From: Roridomyces roridus
Taxonomy: Eukaryota; Basidiomycota; Agaricomycetes; Agaricales; Mycenaceae
Reading direction: 5' to 3'
NCBI GenBank assembly: GCA_029378245.1
Contig: JARKIF010000002.1
Coordinates: 1,612,001 to 1,676,000 of the forward strand
DNA: 64,000 nucleotides
Positions 22,593-33,747 of the stretch are shown in pieces (positions within the stretch are counted from its first letter, which is position 1; every line of letters starts with the position of its first letter). The notes beneath the pieces are model-generated. The model was not told where the DNA came from, searched no databases, and saw only the letters and a list, made by a program, of their open reading frames with translations. Both the position numbers and the translations under genes were made by a program.

Positions 22593-23995
22593 TCAACGCT
22601 TGACCCAGGTGTACTGCAGAGCGGCGTGAATAAACGGTGGCTAGAACGCAAAGGACACTGACCCCCTTCCTGGCTTTGGCCTTGCCGGTCTTCTTGCGCT
22701 CCACCATACGAGGATCGCGGCGCAGGAGTTTCGCTAAAAGAGAGTCGGCCGCGGTATGTGCATACAAAATGAAACCCACTTCTTCTCAGCACGGTGCCGA
22801 GGTCGGGATTGTGAACCAAAAGACCCTTTGAGATGCCATGGGCAAGTGCGCCAGACTGACCAGTGGTACCACCGCCACGGACGAGGGAAAAGATATTGTA
22901 CGCCGAGAACATTCCCGCAATCTTGAGTGGCCTGACAGCACGCTCACGGTCGGCGGGGATCGGGAAGTACTCGCCAAGCGGGATATTGTTGATGAGAATG
23001 GCAGTCTGCGGTACCAGCTGGGGTTGGTGGAATCGCTCAGGCTGAGACGTCATCAACGCCTCCGCCTCGTCGAGCGAGTCGATCATCTCGAGGTCAATAA
23101 CATCCAACTTTTCCGACGGAGTCGCGACGGGGACCATCCACACACGAGCAGTGCTGGTCTTGCGCTTCCCAAAGGTATACGACCGCCCCAGGTGGTCAAC
23201 ATTTATAACCTTTTTCCGCCCTCGGGTCAGGTTCGCCTGCTTGGTGGAACTCTCGAAGAGGTTGAGCAGATGCTTGGCGCGCTCTGCGAGCTCGTCGCAC
23301 CCAGCAGCGGTCGCAATGACCAGATACTCGTTCATCTGCACCAAAAGTCGCGTGAGGGTCCGATACCGCCCGCTCGTCATCGGGATACCGAGGTCGTCAC
23401 CCATCTCTTTCGCCGTCTTCCAGATCGCTGGCCGCGTGGGAAGACTTTGACGAGCAAAAGCAGGGAGGGGAAGCAGTTGCAACATACGGAGAGCAGAGCG
23501 TGTGTGCGCCACGGCGCTCTCTATTTGAGCTAGCTGGTCGTAGTATGCTGCACGTCCAGAGTAAAAGTTGGGCGAAGTGGGGGGCTGTTTTCCTGTTAGT
23601 GTCGGGTCTTCTTCAAACTCAAACTCCTCGTCCTCGTCGTCCTCTTCCTCTTCCTGTTCCTCGCTTTCCTCCAAGGCCTCGGAACCCTCGACCTCTCCCT
23701 CGATGCCTTCCTCCTGCTCTTGCATAGCAAACGCGTCCGCTGCCTCTTCCATAGCGCGAGTAACCTCCTCATCCTCCAAGGCAATAGCAGCCTCGTCATC
23801 CTCCTCGAAAAACTCCTCGAGGTCGTCTTCCATGACGCGCTCGCCCTGCCACCTAGGAAGGCTGCTGCCCCCGCCGATTTGCTGCACCGGCGGCACAAAA
23901 GGCGGCCGCGAAGCAAATGCTCGCTGCGGTGCTCGTGTTATTGCATGTCGGCAGAGTGTAGCAAGTCCACTGCGAAGCAGCCGCTGGGCTTGCAT
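22593..23995 (-). CDS. MRPS9: Mitochondrial ribosomal protein uS9m
   Basis: Small-subunit mitoribosomal protein. The N-terminus (MQAQRLLRSGLATLCRHAIT) is an Arg-rich presequence without acidic residues. The uS9 core is VDHLGRSYTFGKRKTSTARV, then ILINNIPLGEYFP, SLVRGGGTTGQSGALAHGIS, RRDPRMVERKKTGKAKARKG and the classical end YTWVKR. Two introns near the 3' end are required to reach this ending at 22593. Odd: between presequence and core lies a stretch of roughly 80 residues dominated by Glu and Asp (for example EESEEQEEEEDDEDEEFEFE). The start at 23995 was chosen because the frame upstream lacks presequence character. Confidence 0.9.
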
Positions 23996-24054
23996 GAACC
24001 AGAAAAATATGAGATGGGAATGGTCACGTGCAATTGATACAAGTACAATCAGAT

Positions 24055-25977
24055 TCATAGCACGTAGATAAAGTCCTCGTTACGGAGGTCCGACAGGTCG
24101 TCGAACGACAGCAGATTCTCGGCCTTCTGCTCTTCCTCGACGTCCCCAGCGGCGACTGTCCGCGTGAAGCGACACGTCGATCACATCTCCCACTTTCCCC
24201 AGCGCGACGCGTCGTGCAGCGTGTCGTGCGTTGAGGAATTTGAGATAAGCTGCTGTGACACTGGAGCCAAATGTCAGCAGAAGAATTCGTGTCCATAAAG
24301 CGACTCGCAGTGTTAAGGCAGACAGCAAGATCCAACATATCAAACTGTTGACAGTCAACAACAGTCGTCTCAAGTGCGTAAAAGTAACTCACTCGCAAAC
24401 GAGCCCGGGTTTGTAATACGGCGCATCCTGCGTCTTGTAGACCAGAGGCCCCACAATATTACCAGCACATTGGGCTACAAAGATGATCCCAGTGGTACAT
24501 GTCTTTTTCGTATGTCCCGCTGTATTTTGCGATGACCATGTGTATAGCATCGGTTGAATGGCCGCGAAGAAAGACACCACGTAATAGCACCCTAGCAATT
24601 CATGCCGCAAACTGGGTCCACGACCCAATTTGAAGAGCGCAGCGGCGGCGGCGATCGGTGGGAGCGTCAAGAAGAAAACCACCGGCCATTTGAGCTTGAT
24701 CCTGGTCGATACAAAGGCGGCGAGGAGCGTTATGACAACTTGTAGAGCACCAAATGGGATGTTGAACAAGATCGTATCAAACTGGTTGAATCCAAAACCC
24801 TCTAGTCGATCCATGAGCACGTTTGACAGAGAAGGAATCATCACGAACGGATAATGAGGGGACCAAAGGCGCTGATACCGCCGCTTGGAACCTAGTTTGA
24901 TATTTAACAGAAAAATAGTACAAGCGAGGAAACACTCACGGCGCAGAGAAACAGTAAAGAAAACCAAAGGTACGTCTTGACATCCAGCATGACTTCAAGG
25001 ACCTGATCCCACTTCCACACCTTGCTTTCCGTTCCCTGGTTATTGGCCCGCAGCCGCTCAAGGGCAACGATCTTTTCCTCGTAGGTGAGGAACTTGGCTT
25101 TGGTCGGAGAGTCCGGTAGTACAAAGCTGTAAACATCCAATGAGTACTTTTTGCCTGCTGAGAAAGATCCTTACTAGACCACAGGCGAGCAGACAATTGT
25201 GATGAGCCCAATAAACAGGAAGATAATTTGGTATGGGTGCAGCTTCCCCTGAATATGGCCGAGACCGTAGGTGAGGAGGGAGCCACCATCGCCGTGCATC
25301 CATTCATCGCGTACCAGAACGCTAGGCGCGTAGTCTGCTCTCGGCGACGCCACCACATTTGGGTGATGGTAATGAAGCAGGGCGCTATAGTAGCTTCAAA
25401 CAAGCCCAAGAAAAACCGGGTCGTGATCAGCCCGGTAAAGTTCTTTGCAGCGGCCATGCAAGCGACGCAAACACCCCACATGAACACATGTACGAATACT
25501 GGTCGAGTGTCAGATACTGTGAGTGACGCAAGTTACAACTGACGGTATTTGGAGAGCGGCAATTTAACGAGAAAGTAAGAAGATGCGGGCTGCCAGACCA
25601 ATTCTGCGACATAAAGGATGCTGTTGAGCCAACTGTACTGCGATCCGACGAGACCCGTCTCCTTCACGATTCCGAATATGGATGTATAAGAGAGAGAAGA
25701 TCTGGAGAGAAAATTTAGCATTGGATACATTGCAGCTCTTGACCTACTTGTCCAGTTGTTGCAGGAAGTAAACCATCAGTATGACCGGTAAAATGACCTT
25801 GTCGATTTTGCGCAAAACTGCTGCATTCTCTTGTTCTGTTATTTCGCGCCGTATAGCGCTACTGCCGAGGATGGCCAGAGCGGCGTCGCCGTTGGTGACA
25901 ATTTCGTGGGGCGGCGGCGACAAGACGCCATCTTTGTCCTCGTACCGTTCTTCTTCTGCCTTGCCCAGGTCCGACAT
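24055..25977 (-). CDS. MFS anion transporter, DAL5/allantoate permease type
   Basis: Plasma-membrane symporter of the anion:cation symporter branch (allantoate, pantothenate, nicotinate, other organic acids). The cytoplasmic N-terminus leads into VLRKIDKVILPVILMVYFLQ with QLDK, the family signature of TM1. Later landmarks are FTGLITTRFFLGLFEATIAP, WYAMNGCTAMVG, the central loop FLTYEEKIVALERLRANNQG and TMs such as VVFFLTLPPIAAAAALF. Twelve TM segments are expected. About six introns. One extra base near 24149-24153 shifts the last 35 codons; corrected, the tail reads EEEQKAENLLSFDDLSDLRN and ends in YVL. The gene is divergent from a sugar/polyol-type dehydrogenase. Substrate is unknown; allantoate is one option given the allantoicase 7.5 kb away. 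Confidence 0.85.
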
Positions 25978-26172
25978 GGAGAACCGTCAGCCAGAGTTTC
26001 ATATATATACTACGCCGCCGATATTTAGAGGGTCACGAGTGCTGAGAGACCACGAGAACGTCCGGAAGAGGCCAAGTTCTTCCGCCTAAAGTTGGACGAT
26101 TCCGGGCCGGCGGATCTACAGGGGCTTGGATAAAAGGCAGGTGAGAGCACAAGCAGCCGCGGAAGCATCATC
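25978..26172. promoter_or_regulatory. Divergent promoter, transporter/oxidoreductase
   Basis: A 195-base gap with two TATA-like elements: ATATATATA (26001-26009) near the transporter start and GGATAAAAGG (26128-26137) upstream of the oxidoreductase start. Shared control of transporter and enzyme is plausible. Confidence 0.5.
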
Positions 26173-27630
26173 ATGGCACCGACACTCGGGGGACGCGTTG
26201 CAATTGTCGGGACAGGACACCGAGCAGAGATGTTCGTCCGAGGTATCCTGGCTCGCCCATCCAGCTCCCTTGTCGCCATCTGCGAGCCCAATTCCATCCG
26301 CGCTGCATTTTACAACCAACTCCTGATCGACCTCGGCGCACAGCCAGTCCCAGTCTACCAGCCGGTTGATTTCAAGGACATGCTGCAAAAGGAGAAGGTC
26401 GAGACGCTGGTGGTGTGTTGTGTTGATGCCCTGCATGATTTGTACATCGTCCCTGCGCTCGAGGCTGGTGTGAATGTACTCACCGAAAAGCCCATGACCA
26501 CCGATGTCGACAAGTGCCGTCGTATACTTGAAACCGTCCAGCGGACAGGACTGCATGTCACTGTCACTTTCAACTATCGGTACAATCCCGTGCACGAGCT
26601 TGTGAAAAGGACCATAGCGGAGGGAAAGATCGGCAAAGGCGAGTGGCTCGAATATTCTGCCGATGATATCCTGACTTGAGTAGTACTCTCTGTGCATTTC
26701 GAATGGCTGCTCGACACGGTTCACGGCGCCGATTACTTCCGCCGGTGGCACCGTCAGAAAACACATTCGGGCGGTGAGCGCCCCAAAGTGTCCAATAGAA
26801 TTCAGGCTTACTTTGAGATATAGGACTCATGGTCCACAAGGCCGGCCACCACTTTGACCTCGTCAATTGGTGGATCGACGCCGAACCAGAAACCGTGGCT
26901 GCCTTTGGGAAGCTCGCCTTCTATGGCGACAAGGCAGGCAAGGAGCATGGCTGGGCGAGAGAATACGAACGCGCGCGGGGGAGCGAAGCAGCTAAGAACG
27001 ATCCGTTTGCCATCCATTTGGACCAAGATACTATTCTCAAGGCGAAATATGCCGATGCGGAAGGAGAGGACGGGTATCATCGGGACCAGAATGTGAGCAA
27101 GATAGTCGGATCAGACGCCCACTGAGCGCCTGCAGGTGTTCGCCCCAGGAATTGGCATCGAAGACGATATGAGCGTCATGGTCCGGTACAATACAGGAAC
27201 CACCATGACTTATCACTTGACAGCCTACTCCCCATGGGAGGGCTACAACGTGGTATTCAATGGATCGCAAGGGCGGCTCGAGCTGCGCGTCGTAGAGTCA
27301 CAGCATCGGGTGCCAGGAGGCACTATGGAGGACGGTGTCTCTGCGCCTCCGGTAGTGGGCGACGCGACGGTGACGCTGCAAAGGCTCTGGGAGAAGCCCG
27401 AAACGCTGCCAGTCGTGTGGAGCCACAAAGGACATGGCGGAGGTGACGAAAGGATGCTCAATGTTCTGTTTGGACCGCGACCAGGGGAGATGAAAGAGAC
27501 GGGGGATGCTTCGAAGCAGGGTGCAAACGAGAGAGACGGGGCCATGGCGTTGGCGGTGGGGATAATGGCAAATGAGAGTTTCAAGACGGGCAAGTTCGTA
27601 GATATCAAGTCCCTGAATTTTCCCTTGTAG
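26173..27630 (+). CDS. Gfo/Idh/MocA family oxidoreductase
   Basis: NAD(P)-dependent dehydrogenase of the glucose-fructose/inositol dehydrogenase family. The Rossmann start is [20 protein letters not shown], followed by [10 protein letters not shown] and the catalytic-site motif VLTEKPM. The C-terminal domain has [36 protein letters not shown] and [11 protein letters not shown]. Its large insertion ([20 protein letters not shown]) resembles the branch found next to carbohydrate-use genes. Three introns; the first (26639-26683) has a GC donor. No frame break. The divergent transporter suggests uptake and oxidation of the same compound, which is inference. Confidence 0.87.
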
Positions 27631-27700
27631 TAGCAGATCAAAGAGGGAATGATGGCATTGATGTTGAGCGCGTCACCAGCGGCTGGACCACGACTTTAAC

Positions 27701-30358
27701 ATGGAACAAAATTTCTCGGGCGCGTTGGCCACCTGGAAAGGTATACACACCGTCTTGCCCATGAGTCCTGCTCAAGACTGTGTCAGAAATCAATCTCTCT
27801 GAATTACAAAAGGCACTCGATGCGCAAGGAATTCAACTCGTCGACAACCAGAAAGAGAGCGTCCTCGGGCGGAAGGGCTTGGCCGACAAGACCAAGGGTA
27901 CTGAACCTGTTGTGAAGTTAGCCCCCAATTGACCCACCAAAGAATTCAAGAAACTTGCAGAGGACGAGAAGCTCAAGTCGTTCAATGGACTGCTCAAAGG
28001 TGCGTGGTCTTCAACTGGGTGTATATTCAAGCTTCAAACACGCGACTAGCGTACCAGTCTGAAATCGACAGCCTCACGAAACGGTCCAAGACCTCCGAGA
28101 ATGCTTTCCTCGACGTATACAAAGTACTCGCAGAGGCGCCCGACCCATACCCGCTCTTGGAAGCTGCTGTTGTGAGCGAAGACTCTGCTGCTGTCTTCGA
28201 CAAAGTTTCACCCGATGTCCTTAGGACCAAACTGTCAAGGTCGCAGAGGCGCGCGACTTCGAGTCGGAGCTGAAGCGCGTCAGAGAGGAAAACGCCGAGC
28301 TCCGGAAACGCGTCAACGAATTCTCGGCGGTCGAAACGGCGAAGAAGAAGGCAGAGCTCAAGGTCGAGCAGTTGGAGTCAAAAGTATGTGGCCAACATAT
28401 CCTCTATTTCCCCACTCAACTCGTATAGATGGAGGAGATGATCCTGGAAAAGGTGGCTCAGAAGGAAAACGAACTTAATGCGACTTATGACGAGAAATTG
28501 AGAAATTACGAGGAAAGGTGCGGTGTTTTGCTTCTGGGATGAACGTTCAATAACCCTTACTTTCAGGGAGCAAGACTTGCAACGACAAGTCTCTTTAACG
28601 AAGAACCAACTCCGCGATCTGCGCATGTCCAACGACTCTAACCAGGCGAAACTTATCGACCATGGCCAACGACAAGGTATGGGTTCTGTCCAGACTTGAC
28701 TCTGTTTTCCTGACAGTTTGTAGACCAGGAAGTTATCGCGAAATTGGCAGAGGTCGACATGATTGTTGCCGACCTGGAGCGCGCCAATAGCCGTGTTGTC
28801 ACCGTCGAACGGCGGAATGTGCGTGGTCTCTGTGCATTCGCTGCCGGCGCTAACTTGTACCTAGGAGATCCTACGTGCAGAGATCGAAGCCATGCGGACG
28901 GGGACCGAGAACTCTGATCGGTATGTTTAGTACCCCTCATCGACGTCTCTGATTTCTCGCAGGGTCAAATCTCTCGAGGCGCAAGTTGCCGACCTGGAGG
29001 CGGAGCTGGAGCGACTCTCCCGGGCTCTGGAAACGCAGAAGCAGGCAGCTTCGGATGCCGACCTTACCGGTCACAAGCACGCCGAAGAATTGGCTAGAGA
29101 CGCGCAGAAGAAGGCGGCCGAGATTGATCAACTCAAGCAGCGACTGAAGCAGTACGGGGACTACGACGAAATCAAGCGCGAACTGGAGATTATGAAGGTT
29201 CGTTTGGCTCGAACAAGTGACCTTGACTAACATTTTTTGTTAGTATGTCGAATTCGCTGGTCTGGACGAAGAAGCAGAGGACGGCGGAGATGATTTGCAG
29301 TTACCCGACCCAAATGCACAAAAGGCGAATGCCCGGCCTGGGAAGACCCTCGAAGCACTTTTAGCAACGAAAAACAAAAAGATGCTGGAAGAGTTGACTA
29401 AATTTAGGGTTCGTAAACCGCTTCCATTCCGTGCCCCTGTTAAGATACCCCCAGATCCTGCAATCAGAGCTCGAGGCATCGTTGCAGACCGTGGAGGAAC
29501 AACTCGCAGGCACCAGCGCCGAACTGGGAAAGCAAAAAATATTGAATGAGAAGCTAGAGAACGATTTATTGTCCATGAATTCGCATAAATCCAACGGAGA
29601 TCTCACGGCGTCCAACAACGACTCCACCGATGTCCTGGCTGGACTGGATCTTGGCCGGAAGACGGTACGTTATAGCCCGGAAGTTTCACTTGCACCTCAC
29701 CAAGTATGGTAGGACCAACCCGTTCGAACGACCCCGATACCTTTTGCATCCTCGGCAGACACCACCATCCTTCCCATCGTAACGAGTCAAAGAGATAGAT
29801 TCAGACAACGTAACGCGGAACTGGAGGAGGAGCTGCGAAAGCAGTTCCAGATCATCTCTGAGCTACGCACGGAAATCAAAAACCTGCAGTCGGACAATCT
29901 CAAGTTGTACGAAAAGGTGCGGTACATGCAGAGTTACAGCTCGGAGGCCGTCGGTTCGCGCCAGGTTACTTCGCAGCTCGATCCCCTGCCAGTGCCCTCG
30001 GGATCTGGCTCGGGCCCGGGTGCAGGACGGACAGACGACATCAGCAAGTACCGCGTGCGGTACGAGGAGGCAATAAATCCGTTCGAAGCTTTCCGAGGCC
30101 GGGTACGTTGTCTGCCGCCCGCCCCATCTCTACTGCTGATTCATATCATTGTCGTAGGAAGCCACGCGAGGGTATCAGAACCTGAACCCCATCGAGCGCG
30201 GGGTACTCGTTCTCACACGGGGTATTCTAGGCAACCGGCGTACCCGTGCATTCTTCATCGTTTACGCTCTCGCGTTGCATCTTCTCGTCATGTTTACTTC
30301 CTACGAATGCGCCGCTTCATCCGGTGGGGGGCTGCAGAAACAGCCTCGGCCAGTTTGA
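27701..30358 (+). CDS. COY1: Golgi coiled-coil membrane protein CASP/COY1
   Basis: Golgi tether-like protein. The N-terminus MEQNFSGALATWKEINLSEL and QKESVLGRKGLADKTKEFKK are conserved in the family. Nearly the whole middle is coiled coil. The C-terminal CASP domain reads YRVRYEEAINPFEAFRGREA, then NLNPIERGVLVLTRGILGNR with one TM segment FFIVYALALHLLVMFTSYEC, giving a tail-anchored type protein. About a dozen short introns, all joining in frame, including one that removes an apparent stop near 29700. Transcription runs toward TFB1, with 83 bases between stops. Confidence 0.9.
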
Positions 30359-30441
30359 GATTTTATTTATTAGTGTAGTGTTCATGATACAGTGGACGTT
30401 GGATGCGATGTATATACAATACAATATGGGATTATAATGTC

Positions 30442-32616
30442 CTAAGTGCGCGAAGAACTTGTCTTGCTCTGATGGAATGTAATGGCGCGGTTTACTGCAT
30501 TGATGACTGGCTTCATGGCGATTTCTATTCGTTTAGGGTCGATATTGTGCTGAGGGCCCATGAACACCAGTGCGTCGACTTTTTCTTGCGTCTTGGCCAG
30601 ATAGCCGATCATTTTCGCTGCTTTGGCAGCGCGTTGGGCGGGTGTGGCGGTTGCTACAACTTGGACTTCCGCCGCCGGGGGATACATCGACGACCAGAAC
30701 TGCCGAAGAAATTCATTCGCGGCGCTCTGGCAGATGGTCATTTGTCGGAAAAGGGCGTCGGGGATATCGTCTGGCGTTTAGCAGATTATTCAGTTGGATT
30801 GTACGCGGACGCAGGAACACACTTTTTCGTGCCTGGACTTCTAAACGGGAAGCGACGTTATGGGTCATGGATCCCAAGGCGGTGTCACTCGGTTTGCGCT
30901 CGATCTTGAGCTAGAGCAAAAAGAGTTGATCAAGGGGTCGAAGGCAAGGGGACAGGACACACTTGAGCCAGGTTGGTCTCCCAATTCTGCATGTGTGCTT
31001 TGGCATGTCGTAAAAGGGTTTTAATATCCATGGCCTCGAGACAGAGTCGGTCAAGTGTTCGAGAAGAAAGGCAGAGTACACACCTTGAGCGTGGTTTCCG
31101 CACTTGATGTAGACTGCGATATACCTCCTTCAAAGTATCGTTGCCTGTCTTGCATCTCGAGAACGATGCCGGTCGAGGCTTCCGCGTCATGAAGGTCATC
31201 AATGTCTATTTGACCATAGGAACCCTGGATAAGATGGTCAACGACTTAGGGTTTGTTGCGAAACTTGGGACTTGCATCTGCGCTCAGTTTTTGCCGCTTG
31301 GCGCCAGGGAGATCACCCCTACAGGAAGGTAAGAAGATAACCCGGGCAGTCACGAAACACCTACAATGCAGAGTTAAGAAGCCTTTCCGAGTGCTCGTTG
31401 AATTTTCGTATCAAAGGGAGGGCACCCCGTTGTCTTCCAGCAATCATGGTCACGTCCTTTTCGTTGCCAGTCTCGGTATGGTCCTCCAAAGTCGCACCCA
31501 AATCGACAAACAACTCGACGCATTCGTTCCTTTGTCGTCGCGGTTCCAATTCTGGCCAAGTCAGCTCGCGTAGGCGACCATGGGCAAACAGTCTCACCAT
31601 CGTCAATCTTTTCAAGATACTTGTCCAGGATTGGGTCATCGGAGACGACGTGTTGGACGGCAGTTGAACGAATTGACGCGCGGTGCGCATGGTAAAGCTT
31701 GGACTTGAAATATCGCGTCCAAAACTCGGATTCGGAGAGCTACAAAACCTTTTGAGCGTGTTTGAGATTCACGTGAATGAAACGCGTACTTGTCCCGGGA
31801 CATTTTCGCGGTGGGCTCTGGCCACGACTGGATATTCGTCGAAAATGTCGTGTATGAGCTGCGGAGTCATGACGATTTTTGTTTCTCCGTCGACTGTTTC
31901 CGGTCGTGGGTCCACCATTTGGCCTGCCTTGCCCTTCTGCTGGTTCTCGGATGCAGCGAGTGATATTAAAAGGTGTTCCCGACCCTCCCAGAACTCGGCC
32001 TCACTCAGCTGCCCGCTGACTGCCACAAGCTCGCGATGCAGCGCCCCCAGATCTGGGTCGCTCATAAGAATGGTCTTGCGCAGTCGTATATCGGTGGCCG
32101 GGTCGTTCCCGGGAATGATGATGACATTCCGCTGGTCAGCGGACGAGACGGACACGGCGCGTGATGGGGCTTGGGAGATGAGGGGTCGCTGGGGCGTAGA
32201 GGACACCCTCGCTACGGGTGCTGGCTTGGCTGGAGGGGCGCGGGCAGCAGCCTCGGCCGCGGTACGGTTACGACTGACGATGAGTGTCAACTCGGACTTG
32301 AATTTTTCGCGTTCAGTTTGGGCTTTTGGCGACGTGAAGGCAAAGTTGTGGCCCGTGTCATCGCCGGCGAGTGCTACCTTGAGTCTGACCTGCGCGGCGC
32401 CCTCTTTGCTGGAAAACAAGGCTTTTTCGCGGAGAATGACTCAGTACAAAGCCACAGAGAACAAGGCAACGAGAGGGTACCATTGACGTCGGAGTGGGGC
32501 ACGCGTACTGAAGGCGCAGATTTGCCGTCCTGTGCCCACTGGAGATGGGTCTCATTGAGCTCTAGGACGCCAGACAACTTTTTGTACAGAACAGCTCTAG
32601 CGATGGTCGTCGGCAT
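30442..32616 (-). CDS. TFB1: TFIIH core subunit TFB1 (p62 homologue)
   Basis: Structural subunit of core TFIIH. The N-terminal PH-like domain begins MPTTIARAVLYKKLSGVLEL and continues after an intron with EGAAQVRLKVALAGDDTGHN and FAFTSPKAQTEREKFKSEL. The first BSD domain is around FWEGREHLL, the second has LSESEFWTRYFKSKLYHAHR. The C-terminal helical part (NEFLRQFWSSMYPP) matches p62. Introns are short; the first uses an acceptor CAAAG downstream of an earlier AG, which keeps the frame. The window thus codes for two TFIIH subunits. The start shares a 53-base divergent gap with the phosphatase gene. Confidence 0.9.
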
Positions 32617-32669
32617 AAAGGCATTCTCGGTGCTTAGGTAACTGCGACAAATTCTTATTCCGTCCCACC
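32617..32669. promoter_or_regulatory. 53-base divergent promoter TFB1/phosphatase
   Basis: Two outward start codons lie 53 bases apart, the same spacing as the TFB4/taspase pair. No clear motif seen. Confidence 0.35.
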
Positions 32670-33571
32670 ATGGCAGACCGCCAGCTCGTCGTCTTTGACT
32701 TTGACTGGTATGCACGGCCACCGCTGGCATGCGCTCCCTGATCACCATCGCAAAGGTCCATGGCTGACCAGGACACGGATAGATGGGTCTTTGAAGTCAA
32801 CGCTCCTGAAGTTCGCCGCTGGATCGAGGACAACGAGGGCAAGATCCAGTTCACCGACTTGATGTGAGGCGGCCCACGACTTTCTTGTCCCTTTTCTAAG
32901 TCGCACAAGCGCGCAAGCTCTTCGCGATGCCCATGCGCGCGGTGTAACCCGTGAGCAGCTCGAGCATGCTCTCCGCATCATGCCATTCGTATGGACTACA
33001 TCTCTGGGATAGAATACGAATAACGCGCTCTAGCACCCGGCCATGGTCCGTGCCATCACAAATCTCAAGGCTGCCAGCAAGACCACCTTTTTCTGCCTCT
33101 CCAACGCCAACTCGGTCTACATTTCGACGATTCTCAAGGTACAAGAATACTCTTCTACATGCCCGTCTCACTCGTGTGCTGCAGGAGAAAGGTTTGGACG
33201 CGCTATTCACCGAGGTAGTCACCAATCCCGCTGAATGGGATCCCTCCGGGCTCCTTGTCCTCCGCCGTCGGGTCGATCCAAGTGGTCCTCAGCATACTTG
33301 CACGGTCGGATGCAGCGCCAATATGTGCAAAGGTGCAGAGCTGGAGGCCTTTTACGCCAGACATTCACCAGCATTTGACCGTGTTGTATATGTCGGCGAC
33401 GGGTCCAACGACTTTTGCCCGGCCCTCCGGTTGCGCAGCCAGGATCTCCTCCTATGCCGCACCTTTGGCGGTCTGCACAAGCGTATCGCGAGGGATGGCG
33501 GGCTCAAATGCGAAGTCAAGTACTGGACCGGTTCTTGGGAAGTCGAAGAGGTCTTCAACAGCCTGCAATAG
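32670..33571 (+). CDS. PHOSPHO-type HAD phosphatase
   Basis: Haloacid-dehalogenase phosphatase of the PHOSPHO1/PHOSPHO2 family (phosphoethanolamine, phosphocholine or pyridoxal phosphate as known substrates). Motif I is VVFDFDWSMADQDTDRWVFE, split by an intron between DFD and W. Motif II lies around FFCLSNANSVYI. The family-specific Cys block is TVGCSANMCKGAEL, and motif III/IV is VVYVGDGSNDFCPALRL. About 240 residues, usual for the family, with four introns. Substrate cannot be told from sequence. Confidence 0.87.
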
Positions 33572-33747
33572 AAATAGATGATAGATGAAATACATTGCGT
33601 GCATCCGAGCAAGTGGGATCGAGTACTAGCGCGAGTCTGGCTCGAAAGAACTAATAGTGAACACGGAAAAAAAAAACTTGCAAATCTGGTACGCAACAAG
33701 ATTGAAAGTGAAATGGATCGGAGTGTAAGTATACGATCACGCGCCGC

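Noticed and set aside
22530..22603. CDC26 frame running to 22603
   Set aside because: The added residues are unlike protein and would overlap the uS9m 3' end; a short intron gives a clean stop at 22529.
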